NCBI RefSeq assembly: GCF_014699135.1
Contig: NZ_JACOFT010000002.1
Location: 434,001-498,000 of the forward strand
Source of the DNA: Cognatundibacterium aquatile
GTDB taxonomy: Bacteria; Pseudomonadota; Gammaproteobacteria; Burkholderiales; Burkholderiaceae_D
Direction of reading: 5' to 3'
DNA length: 64,000 bases
In this document: piece by piece, positions 1 to 8,787 of the stretch
Position numbering within the stretch: position 1 is the first letter of the stretch
Layout: every line of letters begins with the position of its first letter
The notes under the pieces: model-generated
The model's database searches: none
What the model was told of the DNA's origin: nothing
The model's input: only the letters and a program-made list of their open reading frames with translations
Position numbers and translations under genes: made by a program

Positions 1-999
1 CAGTCCAGCCTGCTGTACTCGATACAGGCGATGCGTGACAGTATCGCAAAAATTATCGGTGATGTACGTACCGGGACAGAAGCGATTTCCAGCGCGTCTA
101 CCGAGATCGCCTCAGGAAATATGGATTTATCATCCCGAACCGAATCACAAGCCAGCTCGCTCGAAGAAACTGCGTCATCAATGGAGGAACTGACCAGCAC
201 CGTCCAGCACAATGCCGATAACGCACGGCAGGCAAATCAACTCGTTCTGAGTGCGTCAGATGTGGCGAAGAAAGGCGGTGTTGTTGTCGCAGAAGTTGTT
301 TCCACGATGGGCGTCATCAATGCCTCATCACAAAAAATTGTTGACATCATCGGCGTGATTGACAGCATTGCATTCCAGACGAACATTCTGGCGTTAAATG
401 CTGCCGTCGAGGCAGCACGCGCCGGTGAGCAAGGACGCGGCTTTGCGGTTGTTGCATCGGAAGTTCGTAACCTCGCACAACGCTCCGCAACAGCAGCAAA
501 AGAAATTAAAGCGCTGATCAATGACTCTGTAGATAGCGTCAATCACGGTAGCCAGCTGGTCGATCAGGCAGGGGAAACGATGAACGATATTCTCGAAAGC
601 GTACGTAAAGTAACCGATGTTATTGCGGAAATTACTGCAGCGACCACCGAGCAAAGTGCAGGCATATCCCAGGTGAATCTGGCGATCGTTGAAATGGACA
701 ACGTCACCCAACAAAATGCTGCCTTAGTGGAGCAGGCAGCCGCAGCAGCCGCAGCGATGCAGGAACAGTCGGCGCATTTACTGAGTGCCGTCAGTATCTT
801 TCAATTAAAAAATGAAACTGCCACGCCAATCAGCAGCAGTACAGCCAGACCGAAACCTAAACTGGTACGCCCCGCCAGCAAGGCAAATCCACCGCGTCAG
901 ACAGCACGCAACATCGTAAAAACTTCACCGGCAAAGAAAACGCTGACAACGCAGGCACCACCAAAGAAAGGGGATGCCGATCAATGGGAAGAGTTCTGA
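1..999 (+). CDS. Methyl-accepting chemotaxis protein, C-terminal part (partial, 5' cut)
   Basis: The frame is open from base 1, so the gene begins outside the window. What remains is the end of a HAMP-proximal linker and the whole cytoplasmic signalling domain, which binds CheW and CheA at its tip. The tip is visible as [20 protein letters not shown], with helices rich in AAVEAARA and SSxxEExxxS on either side. The C-terminus carries a long Pro/Lys/Ala linker and ends in DQWEEF. This resembles the NWETF-type tether that in enterobacterial receptors recruits CheR and CheB (family knowledge), so this receptor probably self-recruits its adaptation enzymes. It faces a second, related receptor gene end to end, with a shared terminator between them. 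The ligand cannot be inferred because the sensory domain lies outside the window. Confidence 0.93.
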   Translation, partial: QSSLLYSIQAMRDSIAKIIGDVRTGTEAISSASTEIASGNMDLSSRTESQASSLEETASSMEELTSTVQHNADNARQANQLVLSASDVAKKGGVVVAEVVSTMGVINASSQKIVDIIGVIDSIAFQTNILALNAAVEAARAGEQGRGFAVVASEVRNLAQRSATAAKEIKALINDSVDSVNHGSQLVDQAGETMNDILESVRKVTDVIAEITAATTEQSAGISQVNLAIVEMDNVTQQNAALVEQAAAAAAAMQEQSAHLLSAVSIFQLKNETATPISSSTARPKPKLVRPASKANPPRQTARNIVKTSPAKKTLTTQAPPKKGDADQWEEF

Positions 1000-1068
1000 T
1001 GAATGACTGAGGTCAATGGGATTGCTGAGTTTTTTCTGAGCGGAATCCCGGCGAAGGAAAACAATGAA

Positions 1069-1112
1069 AAAAAAACAGACCGGTCAACATAGGATGTCCG
1101 GTCTGTTTTTTT
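1069..1112. terminator. Bidirectional rho-independent terminator between two chemoreceptor genes
   Basis: Left arm 1069-1083 and right arm 1098-1112 are a perfect 15-bp inverted repeat with core ACAGACCGG, a 14-nt loop, an A-run on the left and a T-run on the right. It can therefore end transcripts on both strands, as expected between convergent genes. Confidence 0.88.
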
Positions 1113-1142
1113 AAGTCGATTCAGATAAATTCACGGCATCAT

Positions 1143-2755
1143 TCAGCCGGCGAGTAAAGTAAGCTTCCGGTTCTGCGGAGCGCGCCCGCCAGCCATGCTT
1201 GCCTCCTGCTGATACTGCAGTTTGAATACGCTGACGACCCGCTCCAGTTCTTCGGCCTGATCTTGCAGCGATTTGGCCGCGGCCGCAGCCTGCTCCACCA
1301 GCGCAGCATTCTGCTGAGTCACGCCATCCATCGTAATTAAGGCCTCGTTAATTTGCTCAATTCCGATTTCCTGCTCACGACTGGCGGCCGTAATCTCACT
1401 CATAATGTCCGTTACCCGCCGAACACTGCTGACCACCTCTTGCATGGTATTGCCCGCATCGGCGACCAGTCGGTTACCTTGTTCAACATTACCAACCGAA
1501 TCGGTAATCAGAGTTTTAATTTCCTTGGCGGCTGCGGCAGATCGCTGCGCCAGATTGCGCACTTCCGATGCCACAACTGCGAATCCCCTGCCCTGCTCAC
1601 CTGCGCGCGCCGCTTCGACGGCGGCATTCAGCGCAAGGATATTCGTCTGAAAAGCAATACCGTCAATGACACTAATGATATCGACGATCTTCTGCGATGA
1701 CGCATTGATGAAACCCATGGTATCGACCACGCGGGAAACCACTTCCCCGCCCTTGGTTGCGATGGAGGAGGCAGACGCAGCAAGGGTATTCGCCTGACGC
1801 GCATTATCACTGTTTTGTCTGGTTGTAGAGTTGAGTTCCTCCATAGACGAGGACGTTTCCTCTAACGACCCTGCCTGCGCCTCAGTTCGCGCGGAAAGGT
1901 CTAAATTACCGTTGGCAATTTCCGTCGAGGCTGTAGTAATCGTTTCGGTTCCGTGCCTGACCTTCCGCACAATTTCCTGGAGGTTATGGCTCATTTTTTG
2001 TAATGCGAGCAGCAATCCGCCGATTTCATCGTGCGAATCAATCCGGATCTGACGCGTCAGATCCCCAGCCGCTATCGCATCCGCAAAATCTACAGCGCGG
2101 TTCAACGGCTCGGAAATCGAACGCACCAACCAGAAACGCATACCAATGGCGACCAGCAGCCCCAGCGTCACAATACATCCTGCCACCCAGATAAAACGCT
2201 GATAATTCGCCTGACTGTCCAGATATTCTTCTTTTCCCACTCTCAGTTGCAATGCCAAAAGCGCATCCATATTTTTTTTGACCGATTCAAATTCAGTCCT
2301 TACGGCCCCTTGGAATAATTCGGCTGCAGTTTTCTGATCTTTGTCCTGCAAGGCTTTCACCGTCGGCACCAGTCCCTTTTCCAGAAACCGCGAACGACTT
2401 TGCACAAACTGATCAGCCAGCAATTTTTCTTCCGGCGTCAGATACGTCGCCATGTAATCAGCCCACTCTTTGTCCGCTATTGCCTTATTTTTTTTGACTT
2501 CATCAAGATAAGATGGGATTGCTTCTGGCGGAACGGATAAGGCGCTGGCCAGTTCGATCTGATTGCGAAGAATGGCTCGGATCACGATATCGAGCTGACC
2601 AACTGCCACCAGTCTGTCGTCGTAGACCGTTTGCAATGACTGATTTGACTTCCTCACTCCCATAAATCCGCCAATAGCAATCAGCAGTACAGTAATAAGG
2701 TGCCAAGTCCGTACATCGCAAAATTAAGACGCGCGCGTATCGAAATATTCCACAT
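1143..2755 (-). pseudogene. Methyl-accepting chemotaxis protein, frameshifted in the first transmembrane helix
   Basis: The continuous frame 1143-2663 encodes 506 residues: a four-helix-type periplasmic sensor (first ~155 aa), a membrane helix near 157-177 ([20 protein letters not shown]), a HAMP domain and a full signalling domain with tip [20 protein letters not shown]. Its usual N-terminus is missing from this frame. It appears just upstream in another frame, starting at an ATG at 2755 behind a strong GGAGGAAG ribosome site and reading [20 protein letters not shown] before a stop at 2681. Adding one base near 2688-2693 would join TLLL to [14 protein letters not shown] and restore TM1. This is either a real lesion or a one-base sequencing error. 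Without TM1 the product would lose its first anchor. Unlike the neighbouring receptor, it has no xWxxF tether at its C-terminus. Confidence 0.8.
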
Positions 2756-3062
2756 TACTTCCTCCGTGAAAGATGATTCTGATTTCGGATAATATAAAAA
2801 CAACAAAACTTCAAAATGAGCGTAACAGAAAACAGCAACATCGCATTCATTGGCGTCTGAGATTTTCTTTAAAGATCGTAAAAAATGCGGCTTTACCACA
2901 ATAGTGATTCATGATGGTGCAAGTTTTCCGCAAGATATTTTCAGACGAGGGATTTTGACGCGCAGGAAGGATGGCGCAAGCGAGGTGAAAGCAAAGAACT
3001 CTCTGTTAAAAAAAGTTACAATGCCGCACTCACATGGCTTACCTCAAAGACAGAACGAAAAG
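2756..3062. other. Divergent intergenic region between the chemoreceptor and the arn operon
   Basis: This 307-bp stretch must hold promoters for both the minus-strand receptor and the plus-strand arn operon. The receptor's ribosome site lies at about 2757-2766. A TACAAT hexamer at 3017-3022 could be a -10 for the plus strand, but no convincing -35 is seen. The frame of the first plus-strand gene is open upstream to 2850, but that extension has no family resemblance and is not taken as coding. I see no PmrA-like direct repeat. Confidence 0.5.
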
Positions 3063-3440
3063 ATGAAGCTGCATTCCACACCGACACAACAATATCAAAC
3101 CATCACAGGTTACGAACAAGACAGCGTTGAAATCAACGCGATTCCGTATCGGCATAGCCTGATTGTTTTACCCGAAGCAAAGCCTGTCGTCTGGCCGGTC
3201 AGCAGCTTTGATGCCCTGAGCGCTGATGATTTTGCGCAAATCGATGCGACCAAACCCGACGTCGTGATTTTAGGCACGGGCAACAAACAACGCTTCATCC
3301 ATCCACGCCTGATTGCAGCACTGACAGCAAAACGCATCGGTGTTGAATGTATGGACAATCAGGCGGCCTGCCGCACCTATAACATTCTGATGGCGGAAGG
3401 CCGCAAAGTCGCGCTGGCACTGGTGATGGAGAACACATGA
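3063..3440 (+). CDS. Mth938-like domain protein (DUF498/COG3737)
   Basis: A 125-residue soluble protein of the Mth938/NDUFAF3-like (AAMDC) family, a small alpha/beta fold of uncertain bacterial function. Visible family features are the early GYEQDSVEIN segment, VVILGTGNKQ in the middle, and IGVECMDNQAACRTYNIL near the end, where a conserved turn carries the Cys and Thr-Tyr-Asn. The start at 3063 (MKLHSTP) was chosen because family members begin this way; the frame extends upstream without similarity. The stop overlaps the arnT start by 4 bp, so it is translationally coupled to the arn operon. From memory of related genomes, this gene often sits beside a family-39/83 glycosyltransferase, but its link to lipid A modification is unproven. 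Confidence 0.85.
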   Translation: MKLHSTPTQQYQTITGYEQDSVEINAIPYRHSLIVLPEAKPVVWPVSSFDALSADDFAQIDATKPDVVILGTGNKQRFIHPRLIAALTAKRIGVECMDNQAACRTYNILMAEGRKVALALVMENT

Positions 3441-5134
3441 ATTTGCAAAATCAAGAGCAGAACGCACAATCACCATTCGACTCACCGCGCACGTTGTGGG
3501 CATTAGCAATCGGTTTCCTGATTGTCTGGTTTTATATGCTGGGCGCCAGAACTCTGGTGCCCACCGATGAAGGCCGTTACGCCGAAATGGGGCGAGAAAT
3601 GCTGGCAACCGGTGACTGGATCACTTTGCGCCTGAACGGCATCAAGTATTTCGAGAAGCCACCGCTGCAAAACTGGATGAATGCCCTGACCTTTGCCGTG
3701 TTTGGTCTCGGTGACTGGCAGGCACGTTTATGGACCGGGCTGTGCGGTCTGATCGGAGTTGCGTCTGTCGCTTACACGGGAAATAAATTATTCAGCCGTC
3801 GTGTCGGCATTATCGCCGCACTGGTACTGGGTTCCAGCTTTTACTGGGCAGGCATGGGTCACGTCAACTCGCTGGACATGGGCTTATCCGGCATGATGGT
3901 GCTCTGTATGTGCGGACTATTAGTCGGGCAACGCGATGGCGTCAGCGACACTGAACGCCGCAACGCGATGCTGGTGTGCTGGGCTGGAATGGCATTGGCA
4001 ACGATGTCGAAAGGCTTGATTGGTTTCGTGTTACCTGGCGCCGTGCTGGTGATCTATACCCTGTTGACCCGCAACTGGGCATTATGGGCACGCCTGCATA
4101 TGGGCAAAGGTTTGATTCTGTTTTTTGCGATTACTGCGCCCTGGTTCATTTTAATTGCGTTGAAAAATCCAGAACATCCGCACTTCTTTTTCATTCACGA
4201 ACATTTTCAACGCTTCACCAGTGGCGTGCACAACCGTGGCGGTGCCTGGTATTACTTTTTTCCTTTCCTGTTGCTGGGTATCGTGCCCTGGCTGGGCGTG
4301 TTATTGCAGGGATTATGGACAGGCGTGAAAGAGCAATCTCATGGTTTTCAACCGCGTAAATTGCTGTTGGTCTGGGCAGTGTTTTTCTTTTTCTTTTTCA
4401 GCATTTCCGGCTCTAAATTGCCAGGCTATATTCTGCCGATTTTCCCGGCGCTGGCCTTGCTGATAGCCTTCTACGTCGATCAATGTCAGGCGCGCGCCTT
4501 AAAAATCGCTGCCATCCTGTTCGCGCTGTTAGGGCTGACGGGTCTGCTCTTCGTAAATAAAGCGGCGGGACTTGGCTCGAATGCATTTGAAATTCCTCTG
4601 TATCAGGGCTATGCCGCGTGGCTGTACGTGGCTGCGGGCATGACGCTGCTTGGCGGTCTTACAGCATGGTATGTTGCAGGCAAAGGCGCAGCGGGCAAAG
4701 ACTGGGCGCTTATTCTGCTGGCGAGTGCCGGATTTATCGCCGGGCAAGTCGCCTTCCTCGGTCACGATCCTTGGGGGAAATACATCGCTGGCTCGGCGCA
4801 TATTCCGGCGATGAAAGCCGAACTAACGAAACTGGATACGCCATTGTATGCAGTTGGGCGTTATGAGCAGGCGCTGCCGTTTTATCTGGAACGCACGCTG
4901 ACACTGGTAGAATTTCCGGATGAAATGGAATTCGGCCTCAAGCAGCAACCCGAATTATGGATACCTGATCGCGCTGATTTCGTTGCGCGCTGGCGTGCCC
5001 ATAATCAGCGCGGTGAAGCGGCTGTTGCGATTGTCCGCACGGATATCTACAAGGAATTTCAGCAGCAAAACCTGCCGATGCGCGTGATTGGCGAAGATCC
5101 GCGCCGCGTGATTATCGCGACGACTCACCCTTAA
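3437..5134 (+). CDS. arnT: Lipid A 4-amino-4-deoxy-L-arabinose transferase (ArnT-like, GT39/GT83)
   Basis: A 565-residue polytopic inner-membrane glycosyltransferase with about 12-13 hydrophobic helices, close to the ~550 aa of characterised ArnT. It transfers L-Ara4N from undecaprenyl phosphate to lipid A phosphates on the periplasmic side, reducing negative charge and binding of polymyxin-type peptides (family knowledge). The first periplasmic loop has TDEGRYAEMGREML (acidic residue D44, catalytic region) and FEKPPLQNW with K74, both typical of ArnT. The C-terminal third is a soluble periplasmic domain. Its 4-bp overlap with the Mth938-like gene and the downstream arn genes support the assignment. 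Close relatives in the PMT-like superfamily could move other sugars, but the complete arn set argues for Ara4N. Confidence 0.9.
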   Translation: MNLQNQEQNAQSPFDSPRTLWALAIGFLIVWFYMLGARTLVPTDEGRYAEMGREMLATGDWITLRLNGIKYFEKPPLQNWMNALTFAVFGLGDWQARLWTGLCGLIGVASVAYTGNKLFSRRVGIIAALVLGSSFYWAGMGHVNSLDMGLSGMMVLCMCGLLVGQRDGVSDTERRNAMLVCWAGMALATMSKGLIGFVLPGAVLVIYTLLTRNWALWARLHMGKGLILFFAITAPWFILIALKNPEHPHFFFIHEHFQRFTSGVHNRGGAWYYFFPFLLLGIVPWLGVLLQGLWTGVKEQSHGFQPRKLLLVWAVFFFFFFSISGSKLPGYILPIFPALALLIAFYVDQCQARALKIAAILFALLGLTGLLFVNKAAGLGSNAFEIPLYQGYAAWLYVAAGMTLLGGLTAWYVAGKGAAGKDWALILLASAGFIAGQVAFLGHDPWGKYIAGSAHIPAMKAELTKLDTPLYAVGRYEQALPFYLERTLTLVEFPDEMEFGLKQQPELWIPDRADFVARWRAHNQRGEAAVAIVRTDIYKEFQQQNLPMRVIGEDPRRVIIATTHP

Positions 5135-5158
5135 AGAATAAAAAACACAAGAACCATA

Positions 5159-5530
5159 ATGAATATCAATACTTTCGGTTTCATCATTACCGGCATCCTG
5201 TTGAACGCGTTAGCGCAACTGCTGCTGAAAAAAGGCACGAATGCAATCGGCGAAATCCACGTCAATGCCAGCAACTGGTTTCATATCGGCGTACAGATCG
5301 CAACCCAATGGCCGATTATTGGTGGCCTCGCGTGTTATGGCTTGTCTGTCGTTGTGTGGATTATTGGCTTGTCGCGCATTCCGGTAACGATTGCCTACCC
5401 CCTGCTGTCAATCGGTTATATCGTCAATGCGATCGGCGCCTGGTATTTCCTGGGCGAAGTCATGAGCTTACAACGCATGCTGGCAATCGGCATCATCATC
5501 ATTGGCGTTGCTTTATTAATGAAGAGCTGA
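5159..5530 (+). CDS. arnE: SMR/EamA-type flippase subunit of Ara4N-undecaprenyl phosphate (ArnE-like)
   Basis: A 123-residue protein with four predicted membrane helices of the small multidrug resistance fold. Features include LNALAQLLLKKGTNA near the start and VVWIIGLSRIPVTIAYPLLS in the middle. It starts 24 bp after arnT. In E. coli the flipping of L-Ara4N-phosphoundecaprenol uses two such proteins, ArnE and ArnF. Only one gene is present here, so it probably works as a homodimer or with a partner encoded elsewhere (inference). Its position between arnT and arnB makes a general drug-efflux role unlikely. Confidence 0.82.
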   Translation: MNINTFGFIITGILLNALAQLLLKKGTNAIGEIHVNASNWFHIGVQIATQWPIIGGLACYGLSVVVWIIGLSRIPVTIAYPLLSIGYIVNAIGAWYFLGEVMSLQRMLAIGIIIIGVALLMKS

Positions 5531-5554
5531 TTTGAAGCGATAATTAATGGAATT

Positions 5555-5624
5555 TAGGGGGAGTATGCGCAAAAATCGCCTGATTGTCGGCGAAAACAAA
5601 GCGGCATCCGGATATACTCCACCC
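5555..5624 (+). repeat. Hairpin element, copy A (outer stem GGAGTAT/ATACTCC)
   Basis: TAGGGGGAGTAT at 5555-5566 is followed 47 nt later by ATACTCCACCC (5614-5624). This forms an outer stem around an inner hairpin, TCGCC at 5576-5580 with GGCGA at 5588-5592. A second element with the same 5' box and outer stem but a different inner stem lies at 40304-40372. It sits inside the arn operon in the only large gap, between arnE and arnB. It may be a structured RNA, a small interspersed repeat or an operator; nothing in the sequence decides between these. Confidence 0.5.
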
Positions 5625-5708
5625 AGTATAATTAGACTGATACAGCATCAATACGCACCAAACATGCAGTACATACGCGTCTCAGACGCAATTAAAGGAT
5701 CAATATGA
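5565..5708 (+). CDS. Possible small ORF or leader peptide overlapping the arnB start
   Basis: An ATG at 5565 directly follows the purine-rich AGGGGGAGT, which could act as a ribosome site. It opens a 47-codon frame beginning MRKNRLIVGENK and ending in TGA at 5706-5708, so its stop overlaps the arnB ATG at 5705 as ATGA. That arrangement is typical of translational coupling. I recognise no family, and the same purine box is also the 5' arm of a hairpin, so the frame may be fortuitous. It is listed because it fills an otherwise unexplained gap in the operon. Confidence 0.25.
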   Translation: MRKNRLIVGENKAASGYTPPSIIRLIQHQYAPNMQYIRVSDAIKGSI

Positions 5709-6832
5709 GCGACTCTTTAGCATTTTTGCCCTTCACCAAACCCAGCATAGATGAAGAAACCATTGCGGCTGTCACGGAAGTATTGCGCTCCGGCTGGCTC
5801 GCCAGCGGGCCTAAAGTGCAGGCCTTGGAAGCACAGTTATCTGAATACTTTGGCGGTCGTCCGGTACGTACTTTTAACTCCGGCACCTGCACCATGGAAA
5901 TCGCTCTGCGCATCGCCGGTATCGGCGCTGGTGATGAGGTGATCACGACGCCAAATTCATGGGTCGCCACGGCCAGCGTGATTATTGAAACTGGTGCGAC
6001 GCCAGTGTTTGTCGATATCGATCCGAAAACGCATAACATCGATCTGAACCGGGTTGAGGCTGCGATCACGCCACGCACCAAAGCGATTATTCCCGTGCAT
6101 ATGTGCGGCTTGCCTTGCGACATGGATAAGCTCTATGAACTTGCCGACAAATATCATTTGCGCGTCGTTGAAGACGCGGCGCAGGCCATAGGCTCGACCT
6201 GGAAAGGGAAACGCATAGGTTCGTTTGGCGATTTCGTGTCGTTCAGCTTTCAGGTCAACAAGAACATCATGACCGGCGAAGGTGGCTGCCTGGTCTTGAA
6301 CAACGCAGAAGAAGCACGCCTCGCCGAAAAATATCGTTTGCAAGGCGTGACCCGCAGCGGCATTGATGGGATTGACGTTGATTTGTTGGGCGGAAAATTC
6401 AACATGACCGACATCGCTGGAGCCATTGGCCTCGGTCAGATGAAGCATCTGGCGGAATTCAATGCCAAGCGTAAAGAACTCGCGCAATATTATTTTGAAC
6501 AGTTCGGCCCTGATTTTGAAGCACAAACGGGCGCCGAATTGCCGGTCGCAGATTTCACCAACTCCAACTGGCACATGTTCCATATTGTGCTGCCAGAACG
6601 TGTAAACCGCGCGGTCTTCATGCAGCAAATGCTGGATGTGAAGATTGGCCTCGGCTACCACTATCGTCCGATTCATTTATTCACCATGTATCGCGCCCGT
6701 GGCTTCAAAGAAGGCATGTTTCCGATTGCAGAACGTATCGGTAGTCAGATCGTGACCTTGCCATTGTTCCCTGCCATGACGAAAGCCGATGTCGAACGCG
6801 TTGTGTCTGCGGTAAAATCCCGCCTTCTTTGA
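5705..6832 (+). CDS. arnB: UDP-4-amino-4-deoxy-L-arabinose aminotransferase (ArnB)
   Basis: A 375-residue PLP-dependent aminotransferase of the DegT/DnrJ/EryC1 family. It converts UDP-4-keto-arabinose to UDP-L-Ara4N using glutamate. The Schiff-base lysine is K186 in FQVNKNIMTGEGG. Earlier motifs are FNSGTCTMEIAL (phosphate-binding turn) and VVEDAAQAIGS with the aspartate that holds the pyridine nitrogen. The start follows AAAGGAT, a good ribosome site. The sequence ends 20 bases before the most likely arnC ATG. A general sugar aminotransferase is possible by family, but the context with arnA, arnC, arnD and arnT fixes the role. Confidence 0.92.
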   Translation: MSDSLAFLPFTKPSIDEETIAAVTEVLRSGWLASGPKVQALEAQLSEYFGGRPVRTFNSGTCTMEIALRIAGIGAGDEVITTPNSWVATASVIIETGATPVFVDIDPKTHNIDLNRVEAAITPRTKAIIPVHMCGLPCDMDKLYELADKYHLRVVEDAAQAIGSTWKGKRIGSFGDFVSFSFQVNKNIMTGEGGCLVLNNAEEARLAEKYRLQGVTRSGIDGIDVDLLGGKFNMTDIAGAIGLGQMKHLAEFNAKRKELAQYYFEQFGPDFEAQTGAELPVADFTNSNWHMFHIVLPERVNRAVFMQQMLDVKIGLGYHYRPIHLFTMYRARGFKEGMFPIAERIGSQIVTLPLFPAMTKADVERVVSAVKSRLL

Positions 6833-6846
6833 ATCTGGCACGCCTT

Positions 6847-7812
6847 ATGATGAAACCCGAACTATCAGTGGTCATTCCTGTTTACAACGAGGAAGCAGGC
6901 CTCGCCAAGTTGTTCAGCCGCCTTTATCCCGCTCTCGATACGCTGGCGGCGCGCGGCATCAGCTATGAAATTGTCTTCGTCAACGATGGCAGCCGCGACA
7001 ACACCGCGGCGATGTTATCCGACCAGTTCCGCCTTCGCCCAGATGTCACCCGCGTCGTTCTGTTCAATGGCAATTACGGCCAGCACATGGCGATTCTGGC
7101 TGGCTTTGAAGCCACACGTGGCGAGATCGTGGTCACGCTGGATGCCGACCTGCAAAACCCTCCGGAAGAAATCGGCGCGCTGGTCGACAAAATGCGTGAA
7201 GGTTATGACTATGTGGGCTCAATACGGCGTAAGCGCCAGGATTCTGCATGGCGCACCTATGCGTCGAAAGCAATGAACCGCTTGCGCGAAAAAATCACCC
7301 GCATCAAAATCACCGATCAGGGCAATATGCTGCGCGCCTATGGTCGTAACGTGATTGATCTGATTAATCAATGCAGCGAAGTTAACACCTTCGTACCTGC
7401 CCTCGCCTACACCTTCTCACGCAAGCCGACAGAAATCGTGGTTGAACATGAAGAGCGTGCAGCGGGCGAATCCAAGTATTCACTGTACAGTCTGATACGT
7501 CTGAATTTCGACTTGATGACCGGTTTTTCCATCATGCCTTTGCAGATATTTTCTGTGCTCGGTATGTTGCTATCGGTGCTTTCGGGTGGTTTGGTGACGT
7601 TGCTGCTGATACGCCGTTTCGTTTTTGGCGCGGAAGCCGAAGGTCTGTTCACCTTATTTGCCATTGCTTTTTTCCTGATGGGTGTAATTCTGTTCGGCAT
7701 AGGCTTGCTCGGCGAATATATCGGCCGTATTTATCAACAAGTGCGCGGTCGTCCCCGCTACGTGGTGCAAACGATTTTGCAAGACCTGCCTGCTGCAGCG
7801 AAGGAAAGCTGA
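6847..7812 (+). CDS. arnC: Undecaprenyl-phosphate 4-deoxy-4-formamido-L-arabinose transferase (ArnC)
   Basis: A 321-residue family-2 glycosyltransferase. It moves formylated Ara4N from UDP to undecaprenyl phosphate on the cytoplasmic face. The N-terminal catalytic domain shows VVIPVYNEE, VFVNDGSRDNT and TLDADLQNPPEE (DxD-type metal site). Two C-terminal membrane helices (IMPLQIFSVLGML and FFLMGVILFGIGLLGEYIGR) match the dolichol/undecaprenyl transferase layout. The length equals the E. coli protein (322 aa). ATG codons at 6847 and 6850 are both plausible; a TTG at 6829 inside the arnB end is also open. No clear ribosome site is seen, so translation probably depends on coupling to arnB. Confidence 0.9.
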   Translation: MMKPELSVVIPVYNEEAGLAKLFSRLYPALDTLAARGISYEIVFVNDGSRDNTAAMLSDQFRLRPDVTRVVLFNGNYGQHMAILAGFEATRGEIVVTLDADLQNPPEEIGALVDKMREGYDYVGSIRRKRQDSAWRTYASKAMNRLREKITRIKITDQGNMLRAYGRNVIDLINQCSEVNTFVPALAYTFSRKPTEIVVEHEERAAGESKYSLYSLIRLNFDLMTGFSIMPLQIFSVLGMLLSVLSGGLVTLLLIRRFVFGAEAEGLFTLFAIAFFLMGVILFGIGLLGEYIGRIYQQVRGRPRYVVQTILQDLPAAAKES

Positions 7813-7813
7813 C

Positions 7814-8728
7814 ATGAGTTCCCAGCCCACTGCCGTCGTCTTTGCCTACCACAACGTCGGCGTACGCAGCATTAAAACCCTGCTCGCCCGTGGCATTCAT
7901 ATCGCCCTGGTCGTGACGCACGAAGACAACCCAACAGAAACGATCTGGTTTGAGTCTGTCGCCGCTTTATGTCAGGAACATGGGATTGAGAGCATCACGC
8001 CGGCAGATCCTAAATCCGCCGACCTGGCGCAACGTATTGCCGCGATTGCGCCTGACTTCATTTTCAGCTTTTATTATCGCCACATGTTGCCAGTGGATCT
8101 GCTCGCGCTGGCGAAACGCGGCGCCTACAATCTGCACGGTTCTTTATTGCCTAAATACCGTGGCCGCGTGCCGGTTAACTGGGCAGTTCTGCGCGGCGAA
8201 ACGGAAACGGGCGCCACCTTGCATGAAATGGCGGCCAAACCAGATGCCGGCAAAATTATTGCGCAAACAGCCGTGCCTATTCTGCCGGACGACACTGCCT
8301 ATGAAGTATTCGGAAAATTAACTGTCGCCGCTGAGCAAACGCTTTGGTACGCGCTGCCCGGCCTGATCAGTGGCGAATACAAAGCATTAGAAAACAAACT
8401 CAGCGAAGGCAGTTATTTCGGTGGACGCAAACCTGAAGATGGCCGGATAGACTGGTCGCAGTCAGCTCAACAGGTATATAACCTGCACCGTGCTGTCGCG
8501 CCACCTTATCCTGGGGCATTTTTCGAGCAGTCAGGGCATCATTTCATTATTCAAAAAGCACGTTTATCCAATTTACCGACCGGAAATTTGCCGACAGGCT
8601 TGCATGTAGTAGATAATGTCGCCCTTGGCGTATGCGGCGATGGTAAAGCATTGCGCATAATTGAATTGCACTGCGATGGAAAACCTATCCCGGTCAACGA
8701 ATTGAAGCAATTGACAGGGGCGGCCTGA
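7814..8728 (+). CDS. arnA: UDP-Ara4N formyltransferase (ArnA N-terminal domain as a separate gene)
   Basis: A 304-residue protein of the methionyl-tRNA formyltransferase fold. It formylates UDP-L-Ara4N with 10-formyl-tetrahydrofolate. Catalytic residues by motif are N106 and H108 in YNLHGSLLPKYRG and D144 in AKPDAGKII, matching Asn-His-Asp of the E. coli ArnA N-terminal half. The C-terminal part is the OB-like subdomain. In E. coli this domain is fused to the decarboxylase; here the two halves are separate genes divided by 59 bp. It starts 2 bp after the arnC stop. Confidence 0.9.
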   Translation: MSSQPTAVVFAYHNVGVRSIKTLLARGIHIALVVTHEDNPTETIWFESVAALCQEHGIESITPADPKSADLAQRIAAIAPDFIFSFYYRHMLPVDLLALAKRGAYNLHGSLLPKYRGRVPVNWAVLRGETETGATLHEMAAKPDAGKIIAQTAVPILPDDTAYEVFGKLTVAAEQTLWYALPGLISGEYKALENKLSEGSYFGGRKPEDGRIDWSQSAQQVYNLHRAVAPPYPGAFFEQSGHHFIIQKARLSNLPTGNLPTGLHVVDNVALGVCGDGKALRIIELHCDGKPIPVNELKQLTGAA

Positions 8729-8787
8729 TCACAATCAGACTGCATCATACGGCATAGCCCAACATTTACATTTAAGAAGAACTCACC

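Noticed and set aside
2850-3062. N-terminal extension of the Mth938-like ORF
   Set aside because: Residues before MKLHSTP show no family similarity; homologues start at the inner Met.
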